A stretch of DNA of 64,000 bases. Origin: Blastocladiella emersonii ATCC 22665 (lineage: Eukaryota; Blastocladiomycota; Blastocladiomycetes; Blastocladiales; Blastocladiaceae). The DNA lies in assembly GCA_025594325.1 (NCBI GenBank), contig JANHCV010000004.1:1488001-1552000 (forward strand), in the 5' to 3' direction. The position numbers and the translations under genes are program-made. Under the pieces are notes generated by a model. The model had not been told where the DNA came from. It ran no database searches and saw only the letters and a list, made by a program, of their open reading frames with translations. Below are positions 20,949-30,651 of this stretch, piece after piece (position 1 is the stretch's first letter; every line of letters begins with the position of its first letter).

Positions 20949-22871
20949 CTACCGCTGGCCGGGGAGCACGTACGGGTTGACGTACGGCCGGTCCGCGGGC
21001 GTGTAGGGCAGGGGCTTCGACAAGTCCGCGTTCTTGATACTCTTGATCGACGCGCCCGTCGAGTGCGTCGACACGCGGCCCGCGGTCCCAGTCCCATACG
21101 CGACGCCGCGGCCCATGGTCCCCGTCCCGTGCGTCGCCACCGCGACCGGGTACCCGCCGCCGCTGTAGTGCACTGGCACGGCCTGCGGCGACGCCTGTTG
21201 CTGCTGGTAGTACCCACCACCGGTCCCGTGCGTCGCGACGGGTTGCGGCGACGGATACCCGCCCGCGTACCCGTACGGCAGCTCGGGCATCGCGTAAGCA
21301 CCACCGGCACCGCCCGTCGGCTGCGGCGGGAGCACCGTGGCGGGGCTCGCGTAGTGCATCGGGCCCTTGTACACGGGCGCGGCGTGGACGCCGCCGCACG
21401 GCGGGATCGCGACGCGCCCGCCGACGGCCGTGGCCGCGTGCAGGTGCGGCGATGAGTCGCTCGGGTACCCCGGCGCCGCCGCGGGAGCGTACGGTGACGA
21501 GGCCGCCGAGGATGCCCAGTCGGCGCCGCCGGGCACGGGCATCGGGAGCGGCGGGACCGCGGCGTACATGGACGGCGAAATGGGCGGGTGCTGGTACTCG
21601 ACGGGGACCATGATGGGCGAGACGCCGGGGCTCATGACGCCCGCGGGGAGCGGCGGGACGGCGCCCGCGACGCTGTGCCGGCGCGGCTGCCCCGCGTACG
21701 CGTCGTACGTCGGCGGCGACGGAGCGACACTCGCAGCCGCAAGCGCGACGGCCTGAAGCCCCGGCGACAGGGCCGAAGTCGGGACCGACGACTGCAGCGA
21801 CGGCGCGGGCGCAGGTTTCGGCGACGCGAACGAGAACGACGTGGCCGAGGTATCCGGCGGCGTGTACGGGACGAGGTGGCCCGTCGCGTCCTCGAACGCC
21901 GGGTCGCGCAGCGGGAGCGTGCCGGGCGTCCGGCTCAGTGTCGGCGGCTGCACGCGCACCGTGAGCGTCGGCGCGTCGTCAGTGGTCGAAGAGGGCGGCG
22001 GAGTCTGGCGGACGTGCGTGCCGTCCTGGCGCTGCACGTCGATGGCAGGAACAACGGGGATGGGGGTCGGGGTGACGAGGTGTGTCGGGGGAACGGGCGA
22101 AGTGGACGTGGGACGCGACGGCGGGCGCGTCGGGCCCGAGGCGGGGGCCGGGATGCGGCTGCCCGGGATGCGCTTGACGGGCGCCACGACGGGCGCTGCT
22201 GCCGCTGCGGGACGAGCCGCGGGTGCATGCGCGTGCGATGCAGTAGCAGTCGAGTGCGGCCGCGTGGTAGGGCCGCCGGGACCAGCCGACACGGGCCGGC
22301 GGATCGGCGCCGCGGGCGAAACTGGCCGGCGCGCGGGCGACGGTGACGGTGACGGGCGGCGTGCCGCCGGGTTGGCGTTGGACGCCGTGAGCGAGCTGGC
22401 CGATGCTGCGGCAGGTTTCCGCTTCGGCTTGGCCGCGGTCGCACTGGCCTCGGCCGCGGGCGCGGTGGGGCGCGCGTAGTCGGGCTCAATGTCGGTCTTG
22501 AGGAGCAAAAGCACCTTTCCAACGGGCTTGTCGGAAGCGAGCGACTCGGTGAGCTGGAGCCAGATCCCGTGGGCGGTCTGGTACATGAGGAGCTCGCTGA
22601 GCGGGGCGCGGAGCTCGCCGACGAGGGCGTCGGCGGACGGGTTGCCGCCGTCGTAGCACTGGACCCAGATGTGGGTCTTGGGCGAGGCGCCGTAGAAGGG
22701 CAGCGGCTGGTTCCATTTCGGGTCGGGGCCCTCCTTGAACTTGACCTTGGTGGTGCGCTTCTCCGAGCCGGCGCGGACGACGAGCATCGGGTCGCGCACG
22801 GGCGGCTTGCGCGGCTTGGGCGGCCCGCCGAGGCCCTGGCCCTCGACGACGGTGATGGTGAGGCCTGCCAT
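20949..22871 (-). CDS. C2-domain protein with long Pro-rich tail (Inn1/Fic1-like?)
   Basis: This single-exon gene encodes 640 aa from the ATG at 22871. Residues ~1-130 form a C2 domain: it starts MAGLTITVVEGQGL, continues DPMLVVRAG, then KEGPDPKWNQPLPF (the conserved P-x-W-N of C2 domains), IWVQCYD and LVGELRAPL. The usual Ca2+-binding Asp set is incomplete, so a Ca2+-independent C2 is likely. Residues ~150-640 are Pro/Ala/Ser-rich with many PxxP sites and repeated YGTGTAGR- and THGTGG-type Tyr/Gly motifs near the end, ending DLSKPLPYTPADRPYVNPYVLPGQR-like. A C2 followed by a PxxP tail is the plan of fungal cytokinesis proteins Inn1 and Fic1, which bind SH3 partners at the division ring. That assignment is inference from architecture only. 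Confidence 0.75.
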   Translation of the reverse strand: MAGLTITVVEGQGLGGPPKPRKPPVRDPMLVVRAGSEKRTTKVKFKEGPDPKWNQPLPFYGASPKTHIWVQCYDGGNPSADALVGELRAPLSELLMYQTAHGIWLQLTESLASDKPVGKVLLLLKTDIEPDYARPTAPAAEASATAAKPKRKPAAASASSLTASNANPAARRPSPSPSPARRPVSPAAPIRRPVSAGPGGPTTRPHSTATASHAHAPAARPAAAAAPVVAPVKRIPGSRIPAPASGPTRPPSRPTSTSPVPPTHLVTPTPIPVVPAIDVQRQDGTHVRQTPPPSSTTDDAPTLTVRVQPPTLSRTPGTLPLRDPAFEDATGHLVPYTPPDTSATSFSFASPKPAPAPSLQSSVPTSALSPGLQAVALAAASVAPSPPTYDAYAGQPRRHSVAGAVPPLPAGVMSPGVSPIMVPVEYQHPPISPSMYAAVPPLPMPVPGGADWASSAASSPYAPAAAPGYPSDSSPHLHAATAVGGRVAIPPCGGVHAAPVYKGPMHYASPATVLPPQPTGGAGGAYAMPELPYGYAGGYPSPQPVATHGTGGGYYQQQQASPQAVPVHYSGGGYPVAVATHGTGTMGRGVAYGTGTAGRVSTHSTGASIKSIKNADLSKPLPYTPADRPYVNPYVLPGQR

Positions 22872-23031
22872 GTGCAATGTATCGGTTGCGTTTACAAGTT
22901 CATTCGCTGCGTTTTCCGTTGAAGGGGAGAGAGTAGGGAGAAGGGATCGCCGGCGCGAGTCAGCGACAAAGGCGTCAGCGACCAAGAGGCGCCACGGAAG
23001 GGGCCTGCGCCACACCACCACCACTTCGCCC

Positions 23032-24942
23032 TCACTTGACGCTGGACGTGCCGTTCGGGTACAGGGGCATCTCGGCGGTGGGCCGCTTCGAGTAGAAGCA
23101 CATGTAGGCGTTGGTGCCGGCGGCCTCGTCCTCGTCGACGCGCGTCACCTTGTCGTCGTCGATGCGGAACCAGTGCCCGCGGTTGTAGATGTACACCGTG
23201 TAGTGGCCCGTGTTGAGCTGGCCCTTGTGGTGGATCACCGAGTACAGCGTGTACATGGCCGTCGGCGACGAGCTAGTTGCGGGAGGGTGTGGGTGAGCTG
23301 TTGGTGCGGGAGGCGCGCGTCATGAGAGAACAGTGTGTACCGATGCTGTCGCTCCGTCAGGTACGAGCCCATGGCGAGCACGAACGGTACCGACACGGGC
23401 GTCTCGATCTTGGTGCTACTTGTCGCCGTGACCTCGAACCGCTACGAGGGCGAGCACATCGTGTTAGAGCCCACGCCTCACGGAGTAATCGCTCCCACAC
23501 CACGCCGGCCCGTACCTTGAGCTGAAGACACAGCGAGTTGGGCAGCCCCGCGATCGTCATCTGCTTGCGCCCGAGGACGTCGGTCTTGCACTGTCCGCAC
23601 GTGTACTGGACCTGCTCGACGGCGGTGAACTTGGAGAGGCACTGGGCGAGCGTGACCTTGGTGGCACCGGGCCCGCCGAGCGTGGCGAGCTGCGGGCTGC
23701 TGCTGCTGTACGCGTTAGCAGTCGCCGACGCGCGCGGGGTCCACGTGTTGATGACAGCGTGGGCCTCGGTGCCCTTGAGGTCGAGCGAGATATCGAGGAA
23801 CGGGTCTTCTGCAGCAGCGACGTGGCCGCACGACGGACACGTCAGGCGGCTGTGCAGGGTGCCGCCGAACGTGCTGTGGATCGGGCACGGACACGCGCGG
23901 TTGGCGCTGGCGCCGCCGCGGCCGGGCTTATCCTCGCCGGCGAGCGCCGTGTGCAGGGCGTTCATGACGCTGATGAAGCACTCGTGCGAGTCGTGCTGGC
24001 CGCTGGCGGCGATCTCGCGGCGCGCCGTCCACAGCGCCCGCAGGAACGTGTGCGGGACGTGCGGGACCGTGTCGCCCGAGAAGACGTGGGAGACGATCCC
24101 GTCAAACTCGCACGCGATGCACGTCTCGGCGCCGCACGCCGGCGCCGAGTGCATGTCGCGCAGAAAGTAGTCGCGGATGTACGGGTTGTGAATCAGCGAT
24201 TGCAGCACCACGTTCAGGTAGCACGTCGCGCCCATGTTCTTGAGTCCCCGGAGGCCTACGTGGCGGTGATCTGGGTCAGTTCTGGCGCGCGATTGCGCAA
24301 GAAAGGGAGCGTACCGCCGCATAGTGGTGGACTCGACGAAAAGGTCTTGAGCAGCGCCGCGTCGTTCTTGGTGAGCGGCAGTTGTTGTGGTACTGCGTCG
24401 AGATAGCGCGTTAGCCTCGGCGGCGGGAGGTTCGCGGTTGAACGCGTACCAAAGCGGTCGTCGTAGACGTAGTCGCGACACCCGGCGCAGTACACGGCGC
24501 CGTACTCGATGTCCCACGCTACACCGCCGCGTCAGCGTGAGTCTCGGTGGACCATTCGCGACCTGGACTACGACTGTACCAAACATGTGCCCCGCCGTCC
24601 CAAGATGGTGCGCGAGGTGCCCATGGTTCGAGCACGCGACGGTCGCGCAGTGCAGGCACACGGCGAGCCGGCGAAAGTAGCCGCAGTCGACACACGATGG
24701 TTCAGGCGGCTATATTTACACGTCAGACATGTTCCCACCGACACGCGTGCCTCCGCTAAACGCACCAGCTCGAGATCCGGCGTGCCCGTGATAGCGGGCG
24801 GGTTGACCCACGCGGCGCCGCGCTTGATGGCGGCCGAGTACCGCGGGTACACGTGAATGTTGGCGAGCAGCGACCGGTTCTCGGCGAGCACGGCCGAGAG
24901 GTGCGGGCAGGTGCCGCGCTGGTCGGCGAGTGGGGTCATCAT
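23032..24942 (-). CDS. UBP8: SAGA histone H2B deubiquitinase, Ubp8/USP22 type
   Basis: Ubiquitin-specific cysteine protease of the SAGA coactivator. Clearly placed 3' exons are a main exon ending at 23516, then 23441-23341 and 23272-23032. At least two more introns split the N-terminal third, and their exact edges are not settled. The start is the ATG at 24942 (MMTPLADQRG). An N-terminal ZnF-UBP is visible as CVDCGYFRRLAVCLHC, CSNHGHLAHH, YCAGCRDYVYDD. The catalytic domain has GLRGLKNMGATCYLN (nucleophile Cys), a QHDSHEC box, two CxxC zinc pairs (CPSCGH, CGQCKTD), NTGHYTVY (catalytic His) and WFRIDDDKV (catalytic Asp). All are intact, and the C-terminus comes shortly after the His box, as in Ubp8. 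The gene starts about 280 bases from the divergent TDA10. Confidence 0.92.
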
Positions 24943-25222
24943 GGCGCGGTGGTTCGTTCTGGCGTAAAGGGGCGGTCAGCTTGGTGGGATGCGTTCATGG
25001 GTCGCCGAGGCGGAGCTTACATGGCAGTGATTGTGAGATTGATTTCATTCAGTTTCGACGAGAAGGGAGAGAGAGGGCGTCGAGCGCGGCAAGCGCGGCC
25101 GGCACAACGCGTCGGAGCAGGCTCGCCCCACGTGAGGCCGTCACCGCGCCGCGCCTCCTCCTTGTGCAGGTTCGGCCGCCTCCTTCTCTCTCCTCCTCCC
25201 GCCGCACACGAAGCACTCTCGC

Positions 25223-26137
25223 ATGGATCACACAACTGAGAAGAAGACTGACGACCCCGTCGGCTGGTCGACGTGCACGACGGTCCTGCCATGGATCGAC
25301 AAGTGGCTCGCGGGCGCCACCGGCCGCGCGACCCCGCTCCTCATCGGCATCTCGTCGCCGCAGGGTGGCGGCAAGACCACGCTGACGCGCAACCTTGTCA
25401 CCGCGCTCGCGTCGCGCGGGATCCGCGCCGTGGCCATGTCGCTCGACGACTTTTACCTGCCGCACGCCGACCTGGTCGCGCTCGCGGCGGCGAACCCGGA
25501 GAACCGGCTGGTCCACGGCCGTGGGCTGCCGGGAACGCACGACGTCGGTCTCCTGGTGCGCACGCTGGAGCAGCTACAGCACGGCCCGTTCCCCGTCAAC
25601 GTGCCCGTGTACGACAAGTCGGCGCACGGCGGGCAGGGCGACCGGTCGCCCGACCCCGCTGTCGTCGCCGAACCCGTGCGCGTGGTCCTGCTCGAGGGCT
25701 GGATGCTCGGCTTCCGCGCGCCACGGACCGCGAATGGCGAGGTGGACGTGAGCGGCGTCCCCGTGTCGCTGCTCGACGAGTACGGCTCCGCCAACGTGTG
25801 CGCGGTCGCGGGCGCGCCGCTCGACGCGTACGGCGCGGTGCACGCGATGCTCGACCACTTCGTCCACCTGACGCCGCGCTCCGTGCAGGTCGTGTACGCG
25901 TGGCGCGCGCAGCAGGAGCAAGAGCTGCGCGCGGCGCGTGGCGCGGGCATGTCCGACGACCAGGTGCGCGCGTTTGTCGGGCGGTACATGCCGCTGTACG
26001 AGCTGTGCGTGCCTGTGCTCCTGCGCGAGCGGCTGTGGGGGCCCAGCGGCGAGGAGGCGGCGGGGGCGGGGAAGGTGCACCTGCGGATCCTTGTGGACGA
26101 CGCGCGCCGGATCGAGAAGGTCGAGACGGTGGACTAG
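25223..26137 (+). CDS. TDA10: ATP-dependent kinase Tda10 / D-glycerate 3-kinase family
   Basis: This single-exon gene encodes 304 aa. Motifs in order: WIDKWL near residue 25, Walker A GISSPQGGGKTTLT (about 48-62), SLDDFYLPHADLVAL (substrate/Mg loop typical of Tda10 and plant glycerate kinase), NRLVHGRGLPGTHD (conserved RG-PGTHD), VYDKSAHGGQGDR, and the Walker B-like VLLEGWMLGF. The C-terminal helix has AWRAQQEQELRA and GRYMPLYEL, both family hallmarks. It probably phosphorylates glycerate or a related metabolite in the cytosol; yeast Tda10's substrate is not settled. It is divergent from Ubp8, with an intergenic region of about 280 bases. Confidence 0.92.
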   Translation: MDHTTEKKTDDPVGWSTCTTVLPWIDKWLAGATGRATPLLIGISSPQGGGKTTLTRNLVTALASRGIRAVAMSLDDFYLPHADLVALAAANPENRLVHGRGLPGTHDVGLLVRTLEQLQHGPFPVNVPVYDKSAHGGQGDRSPDPAVVAEPVRVVLLEGWMLGFRAPRTANGEVDVSGVPVSLLDEYGSANVCAVAGAPLDAYGAVHAMLDHFVHLTPRSVQVVYAWRAQQEQELRAARGAGMSDDQVRAFVGRYMPLYELCVPVLLRERLWGPSGEEAAGAGKVHLRILVDDARRIEKVETVD

Positions 26138-26275
26138 GTAGGAGTGTATAGAATCAGAATACGTGTGTGTGATACAAAAACTCGTGCTTGACGCTTGAGG
26201 GGAATCTTGATGGTGGGAAACGGGTTACTCGGTGCTGCGTGCGCGTCGTCGCATGTGCGCGCCTTGATCGGTCGG

Positions 26276-26401
26276 TCATGCGCGGTTGTAGAGCCACGCG
26301 AGGAAGATGACGGCGAGGAACAGCGTGAAGGCGCCGCCGCCGAGGATGATGAGGACCGCGAGCGTCGCGTCGAGCACCTTGGTGAGCGCCCACCACAGCA
26401 T
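26276..26401 (-). CDS. Tiny hydrophobic membrane protein (41 aa)
   Basis: The ATG at 26401 (AAG before it) opens a frame of 41 codons ending TGA at 26276. The product has a short amphipathic start (MLWWALTKVLDA) and then two hydrophobic stretches (about 12-20 and 23-38) separated by GGG. It ends LAWLYNRA, i.e. one long or two short membrane segments and a basic tail. The frame is open upstream to 26626, but that part is Arg/Pro/Ser-rich and begins without a convincing start. I do not recognise the family. The size is like small subunits of ER or mitochondrial membrane complexes. It lies convergent to TDA10, 139 bases away, in otherwise non-coding sequence. Confidence 0.45.
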   Translation of the reverse strand: MLWWALTKVLDATLAVLIILGGGAFTLFLAVIFLAWLYNRA

Positions 26402-26626
26402 CTTGGGGGGTCTTTCTTGGTGAGGAGGCGGTCGTTGCACTGAGTTACGTCGCCGTGTGATACGTGGGCGGTGCGAGATTCGCCGGAGGCGAGGGAGAGA
26501 GGAGGAGGAGCTCAGGCTGATGCCGGCGAAGGCGACGCCCACCCCCACGTGCGGATCAGCGACGCGTGAAATTCTCTCGTCAGTCACGAGGCAAGTGCGA
26601 GACACACAGAAAAGTGGTTTATTCAC

Positions 26627-28609
26627 TCACTCCACAACCTTCACACCTACGCGCGCGCCCGACAACATGGCGCACACACTCGCCGCGACAGCTTCCGCCG
26701 CCGCGGCCATAAACTCGGGCGCCTCGACCGTGATGGCGGGCAGCCGCGACACGCACGGCGCGGCGACCACGCCCTTGGCGACCGACGGGACGTACGATCC
26801 CCTCCGCGCGCCCGACGCCCAGCACGCGACGGCCGCGACCAGCGCGGGGTCCACGTCCTCCTCCTCGTCCGCGAGCTCGACGACGAGGCTCGCGAAACTC
26901 GTCACAAACCCGGTGAGCGTCTTGGGTCGGCGACCCGACTCGGCGATAGCACGCCACAGGACTCTGCTGTCGCGGTGCAGTGCGAGCCGTAACTCGCACC
27001 GCGCGCTGCCCTTGCACCATTCGCCGTCGATCCGCGACCCGGCGTACAGGCACGACGCGGCGATCGCGGGGAGCGTGCAGGACTGGAGCGACCGCATCGT
27101 GCTGAGCTGGTACACGGCGCGCGGGGTCAAGAACGCGAGATCCTCGTCCTCCTCGCGCGCGTCAAAGTGCTCGAGGTCCGCGACGGGCAGCTGCGACGTG
27201 ATCCCGTGCCGCACCGTCACGTCCGCGAGCCCCGGGCACGCGACCGCCCGGCACAGGGCGTCCCACGTCCCGCCGGGGACCAGCGTGTCGACCTCGATGT
27301 CGTGCAGCGCGGGGAGCCGCGTCGTCGTGCATCCGGTGGCGGCGGCGGGCGGGGCGAGCGCGACGGCGCCGTGCACGACCAGGTGCTCGAGGTGGTCGAG
27401 ATTCCCAAGATGCACGGGCGCCGGGGTTCGCGGGGACGCCGTGGTCTCGAGCCGCAGGTGCCGCAGCGTGCGCCAGTGGATCGGCTGCCGCGACCCGACC
27501 GGGTCGATCACCGCCAGCGTGTGCAGCCGCTCCAGCGGCAGCGCGTGGACCAGCGCGAGCAGCGCCCCGTTGCACGCGAGCGACTCGAGCGCGGGGAACG
27601 ATGACGACGTCGCCGGAAGGGCGACCGTGACGGGTTCGCCCGCGACGACGCGCGCGTCGAGAACGGCCAGGGACTTGAGCCCCGCGAGCGCGGTGACGTC
27701 GGCGGGTCGGATCTCGCGAGTTTCGTGAACGCGCACCGACGTCACGCCCGCGTGCGTGGCCGAGAACGTGGGCGAGAACAGCGCCGTGTCACTGGTGCTC
27801 CCGTCCGGCGTGATGACGAGATCCGCGAGCCGCGGCGCCGCAACGTGCTGCAGGACGGCGGCCCACACGCCCGCGTCGGCCGTGAGGTGTTTGACGGGCA
27901 GCGTGCCGACGCGGCGGCGGATCGCCGCTGCCGCCGCGGGGGCGGCGACGTCACCGTCGGCGGCCGACTCTGGACCCGTTCGCGACGCGGTCGCGGTGGT
28001 GACGGTGAGCGAGCGGAGCGACGGGACGGATGATGCCACGGCGGCGACCACGGCGAGGGCGATGCACTCATCGTGACGCGTCGCGTCGTGGCGGTGGCTC
28101 AGCGGCAGGTCCAGGTGCACCGTGAGGGCCACGAGGTGCGTCGCCGCGCGCAGCCCGCTCAGCGCGAAAAACGTTGCTGCTGCCGAGCCCGTGGGGAAAT
28201 CAGCAGCGCCGGCGGCTGACTCGGCCGCGGCCGCGGATGATGCCGTCACCGCGTTCCCGCCGGAACAGATCCCGCGGATCGCCAGCGACCGGACTAGCGG
28301 CCACACATCCGCCGCCGCCGTCGTTGTTTCGGAGAGTGGGAGTTGGCGGCGCGTCGGGGCGGGTTGTGCAACCGCGAGGTGAGAGGAAGATGAGCTGACG
28401 ACGAGGTCGCCCTCGACGTGCGACCACAGCACGGCGAGCGCGGGGCCGTGGAGCGCGCGGCACGACATGGCGGCAGCAGCGAGATCGCGGCACAGTGGGG
28501 TTGAGGAGGGGGAGCTGCGACGGCGGCTGCGGCCGAGCGCGCGGAAGACGGCCTCAAGGAGCTCGTTGGGTAGCATCAGAATTGGATGATGATTCATGGT
28601 ATGATTCAT
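26627..28609 (-). CDS. F-box protein with leucine-rich C-terminal region
   Basis: This single-exon gene encodes 660 aa. An F-box-like segment lies at about 12-60 (LPNELLEAVFRALG..., LAAAAMSCRALHGPALAVLW), with the LP-x-E-(L/I)-L and final Trp typical of Skp1-binding F-boxes. The rest is a series of irregular repeats with Leu/Val-rich strands such as LRSLTVTTA, LADLVITPD, LKSLAVLDA, LRHLRLETT and HDIEVDTL, consistent with a degenerate leucine-rich-repeat solenoid for substrate binding in an SCF ubiquitin ligase. Target unknown. There is no membrane or signal sequence. The 3' end is about 225 bases from the tiny membrane gene. Confidence 0.75.
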   Translation of the reverse strand: MNHTMNHHPILMLPNELLEAVFRALGRSRRRSSPSSTPLCRDLAAAAMSCRALHGPALAVLWSHVEGDLVVSSSSSHLAVAQPAPTRRQLPLSETTTAAADVWPLVRSLAIRGICSGGNAVTASSAAAAESAAGAADFPTGSAAATFFALSGLRAATHLVALTVHLDLPLSHRHDATRHDECIALAVVAAVASSVPSLRSLTVTTATASRTGPESAADGDVAAPAAAAAIRRRVGTLPVKHLTADAGVWAAVLQHVAAPRLADLVITPDGSTSDTALFSPTFSATHAGVTSVRVHETREIRPADVTALAGLKSLAVLDARVVAGEPVTVALPATSSSFPALESLACNGALLALVHALPLERLHTLAVIDPVGSRQPIHWRTLRHLRLETTASPRTPAPVHLGNLDHLEHLVVHGAVALAPPAAATGCTTTRLPALHDIEVDTLVPGGTWDALCRAVACPGLADVTVRHGITSQLPVADLEHFDAREEDEDLAFLTPRAVYQLSTMRSLQSCTLPAIAASCLYAGSRIDGEWCKGSARCELRLALHRDSRVLWRAIAESGRRPKTLTGFVTSFASLVVELADEEEDVDPALVAAVACWASGARRGSYVPSVAKGVVAAPCVSRLPAITVEAPEFMAAAAEAVAASVCAMLSGARVGVKVVE

Positions 28610-28872
28610 GGGCGGATTGGAGGAGAGGAAACCGGTCCGCAGGGACGGCCTGCCTTTTATTTAACAATAGGGCCGGAGCCTTCGCTTCGAGAAGCGCGAG
28701 AAGGCGGTCCCTGAGCATCGCCGGTGGTCGGCCAGTCAAGGTGACTCAAGCCGGCCCTCGTGTGTGGCCCTGAAACGTCTCGCTCCTCCTCTCCTCCGCC
28801 TTGTTCCGCTCTTGGACGCAACGTGAAAATAGGAATACATCTGCCGCACGTAGCGGACACAAAAAATCGGCA

Positions 28873-30402
28873 TCACGCCATGTACAGACACAGGCCATCG
28901 TGATCCGACAACTGCGTGAACGCGGCCTCGGAGTCGTCGACGGCAAACTTGTTGACCTCGAGGTGGAACACGGGCGGCGCTTCCGGATCGGTGGGCCCGG
29001 ACTTGAGGTAGATCATGTAGTCGAGGCACACGCCGTTCTCGGCGGCAACGCGCTCCTCCTCGCTGGGCGACCGCGTGAGGGTGGCCGCGCGCGCGAGCGT
29101 CTCGTCGACGGCGTTGGACGGCTTGGCCACGGCCGACCACGGGCGCCACGTCCCGACCTTCATCCCGGCCGCCTCGAGCAGGTCGGTCGCCGTGGCCACG
29201 CCCGTGACGGCCGACAGCAGGTGCATCATGCGGCCGTACTCGGGGGTGCCGCCGACCACGTTCAGGTCGCCGACGAGCAGCAGGCCGGCATCGACGAGGT
29301 GCGACCGGTTGCGCAGGGTGCCCGCGAGCTCGAGCAGCTGCGAGTACCGCGTCGCGGCCCACTCGGACGTGAGCGGCGCATTGATCGCGCCCGAAGGTCC
29401 ATTGGCCTGCAGGTGCGCGACCACCAGGTTGAGGGTGCCGCCGCGCGGCATCAGGAGCTTGCACGTCACAAAGCCCTTGGCCGACAGCTGGTCGAGCCCC
29501 GTGCCGTGGTGGAACGCCTGCACGTGCGGCTCGAGGATTGGGAACCGGCTGAGGATCAGGATCCCCGAGTTGAGGGCGACGCCCGACGTCGGGCCCTCGG
29601 CGCAGTAGTGGAAGTCCCACCGGCGCGCCGCCGACTTGAGCGAGTCGCGCAGCGACGGGTCGTACACTTCCTGCAGGCACATGACGTCGTAGTGCTCGAA
29701 CTCGGCCGCGCAGAACATGTCGGTGCGCGTCTCCTTGTAGTCGTTGCTCATGAAGGTGGCCGCGTCCACGACCATGAGCGGCCGCAGGAACATGTTGTAC
29801 GACAGCAGCCGGATGCTGTAGGGCGGGTCAATGGCGCGCGGCGTCGCGAGCCGCGAGGCCCGCGCGCTCGGCGACAGCGGCGACGGCGCGTCCACGGCCA
29901 GCGAGTCGAGCGGCACGCCCGACAGCGCGTCGCCAGTGATCTCGATGACGAACTCGACGGGCGTGTCCTTGGCCGTGGCGGGGCGGTGGTGCACGAACAC
30001 GTTGTTGAACTGCGTCGTCCCCGCCTTGGTCAGCACCACGTCGTTGGACGCGTAGTCGGCCTTGAGCTGGGCGATCGACGGCGCGCCGCCACGGTAGACG
30101 CGGCCGCCCGACTTGAACCCGCCGAGGTACGGGTTCGAGAAGAAGAGGCCAACGTAGAACTCGGTGGTGCCGAGCCGGTACGCGACGGCGCCCGTGGTCC
30201 CCGTCAGCACGCCGCCGTCGCGGTTGCACGTCGTGTACTCGGCCGCGGCGCCCGCCGGGATCGCGGCCGGCGGCACGCTCCACCACCGGCCCGACTCGTG
30301 GTAGTCGGCGGCCAGGATGAGCGGCAGCTTGGTCCGGTTGGTGACCTTGTGCCGCAGGTAGCGGCCCTTTTGCTCGAGCTTGGGTTCGGCCGTGGTCGTC
30401 AT
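28873..30402 (-). CDS. Actinoporin-like domain fused to neutral sphingomyelinase (EEP family)
   Basis: This single exon encodes 509 aa. Residues ~13-157 resemble the actinoporin/cytolysin beta-sandwich: VTNRT, then DYHESGRWWSVPPAAIPAG, the run TGTTGAVAYRLG, and FFSNPYLGGFKSGGRVYRG, in the order N-T / Y-SG / P-G / TG-GVLAY / FS-PY of that fold. Residues ~195-509 are a DNase I-like phosphodiesterase with a full sphingomyelinase motif set: N203, LQEVYD (E245), NSGILILSRFPI, GLDQLSAKG (nSMase signature), AHLQ (H330), GDLN (D379, N381), D461 and terminal SDH (D500, H501). It should hydrolyse sphingomyelin to ceramide and phosphocholine. Actinoporins bind sphingomyelin, so the N-terminal part may target the enzyme to its substrate; that is inference. 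No signal peptide is visible. A degenerate paralogue lies at 6037-7949. Confidence 0.8.
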   Translation of the reverse strand: MTTTAEPKLEQKGRYLRHKVTNRTKLPLILAADYHESGRWWSVPPAAIPAGAAAEYTTCNRDGGVLTGTTGAVAYRLGTTEFYVGLFFSNPYLGGFKSGGRVYRGGAPSIAQLKADYASNDVVLTKAGTTQFNNVFVHHRPATAKDTPVEFVIEITGDALSGVPLDSLAVDAPSPLSPSARASRLATPRAIDPPYSIRLLSYNMFLRPLMVVDAATFMSNDYKETRTDMFCAAEFEHYDVMCLQEVYDPSLRDSLKSAARRWDFHYCAEGPTSGVALNSGILILSRFPILEPHVQAFHHGTGLDQLSAKGFVTCKLLMPRGGTLNLVVAHLQANGPSGAINAPLTSEWAATRYSQLLELAGTLRNRSHLVDAGLLLVGDLNVVGGTPEYGRMMHLLSAVTGVATATDLLEAAGMKVGTWRPWSAVAKPSNAVDETLARAATLTRSPSEEERVAAENGVCLDYMIYLKSGPTDPEAPPVFHLEVNKFAVDDSEAAFTQLSDHDGLCLYMA

Positions 30403-30651
30403 TGTGGTTGGGTTGTTGGTGTGCTAGCGTTCTACTGATTCATTCGATGGGGAGAGCGAGAGCGAGAACGAGAGCGGGCGGTCCTTTGCCAAGGTTGAAA
30501 CTTTGCGCTTCTTGGCAAGGGTCACGCGAGCGAGTAGGACGCGACGCGCCGCTCGCTTCGACCGCTCTCCTCCCTCCCTCGCATGAACGGAAGAGCCGCC
30601 CCTGCGAGGCGATACTACAGAAGACTTGACGCACTGAACCCACGCTAGCAC

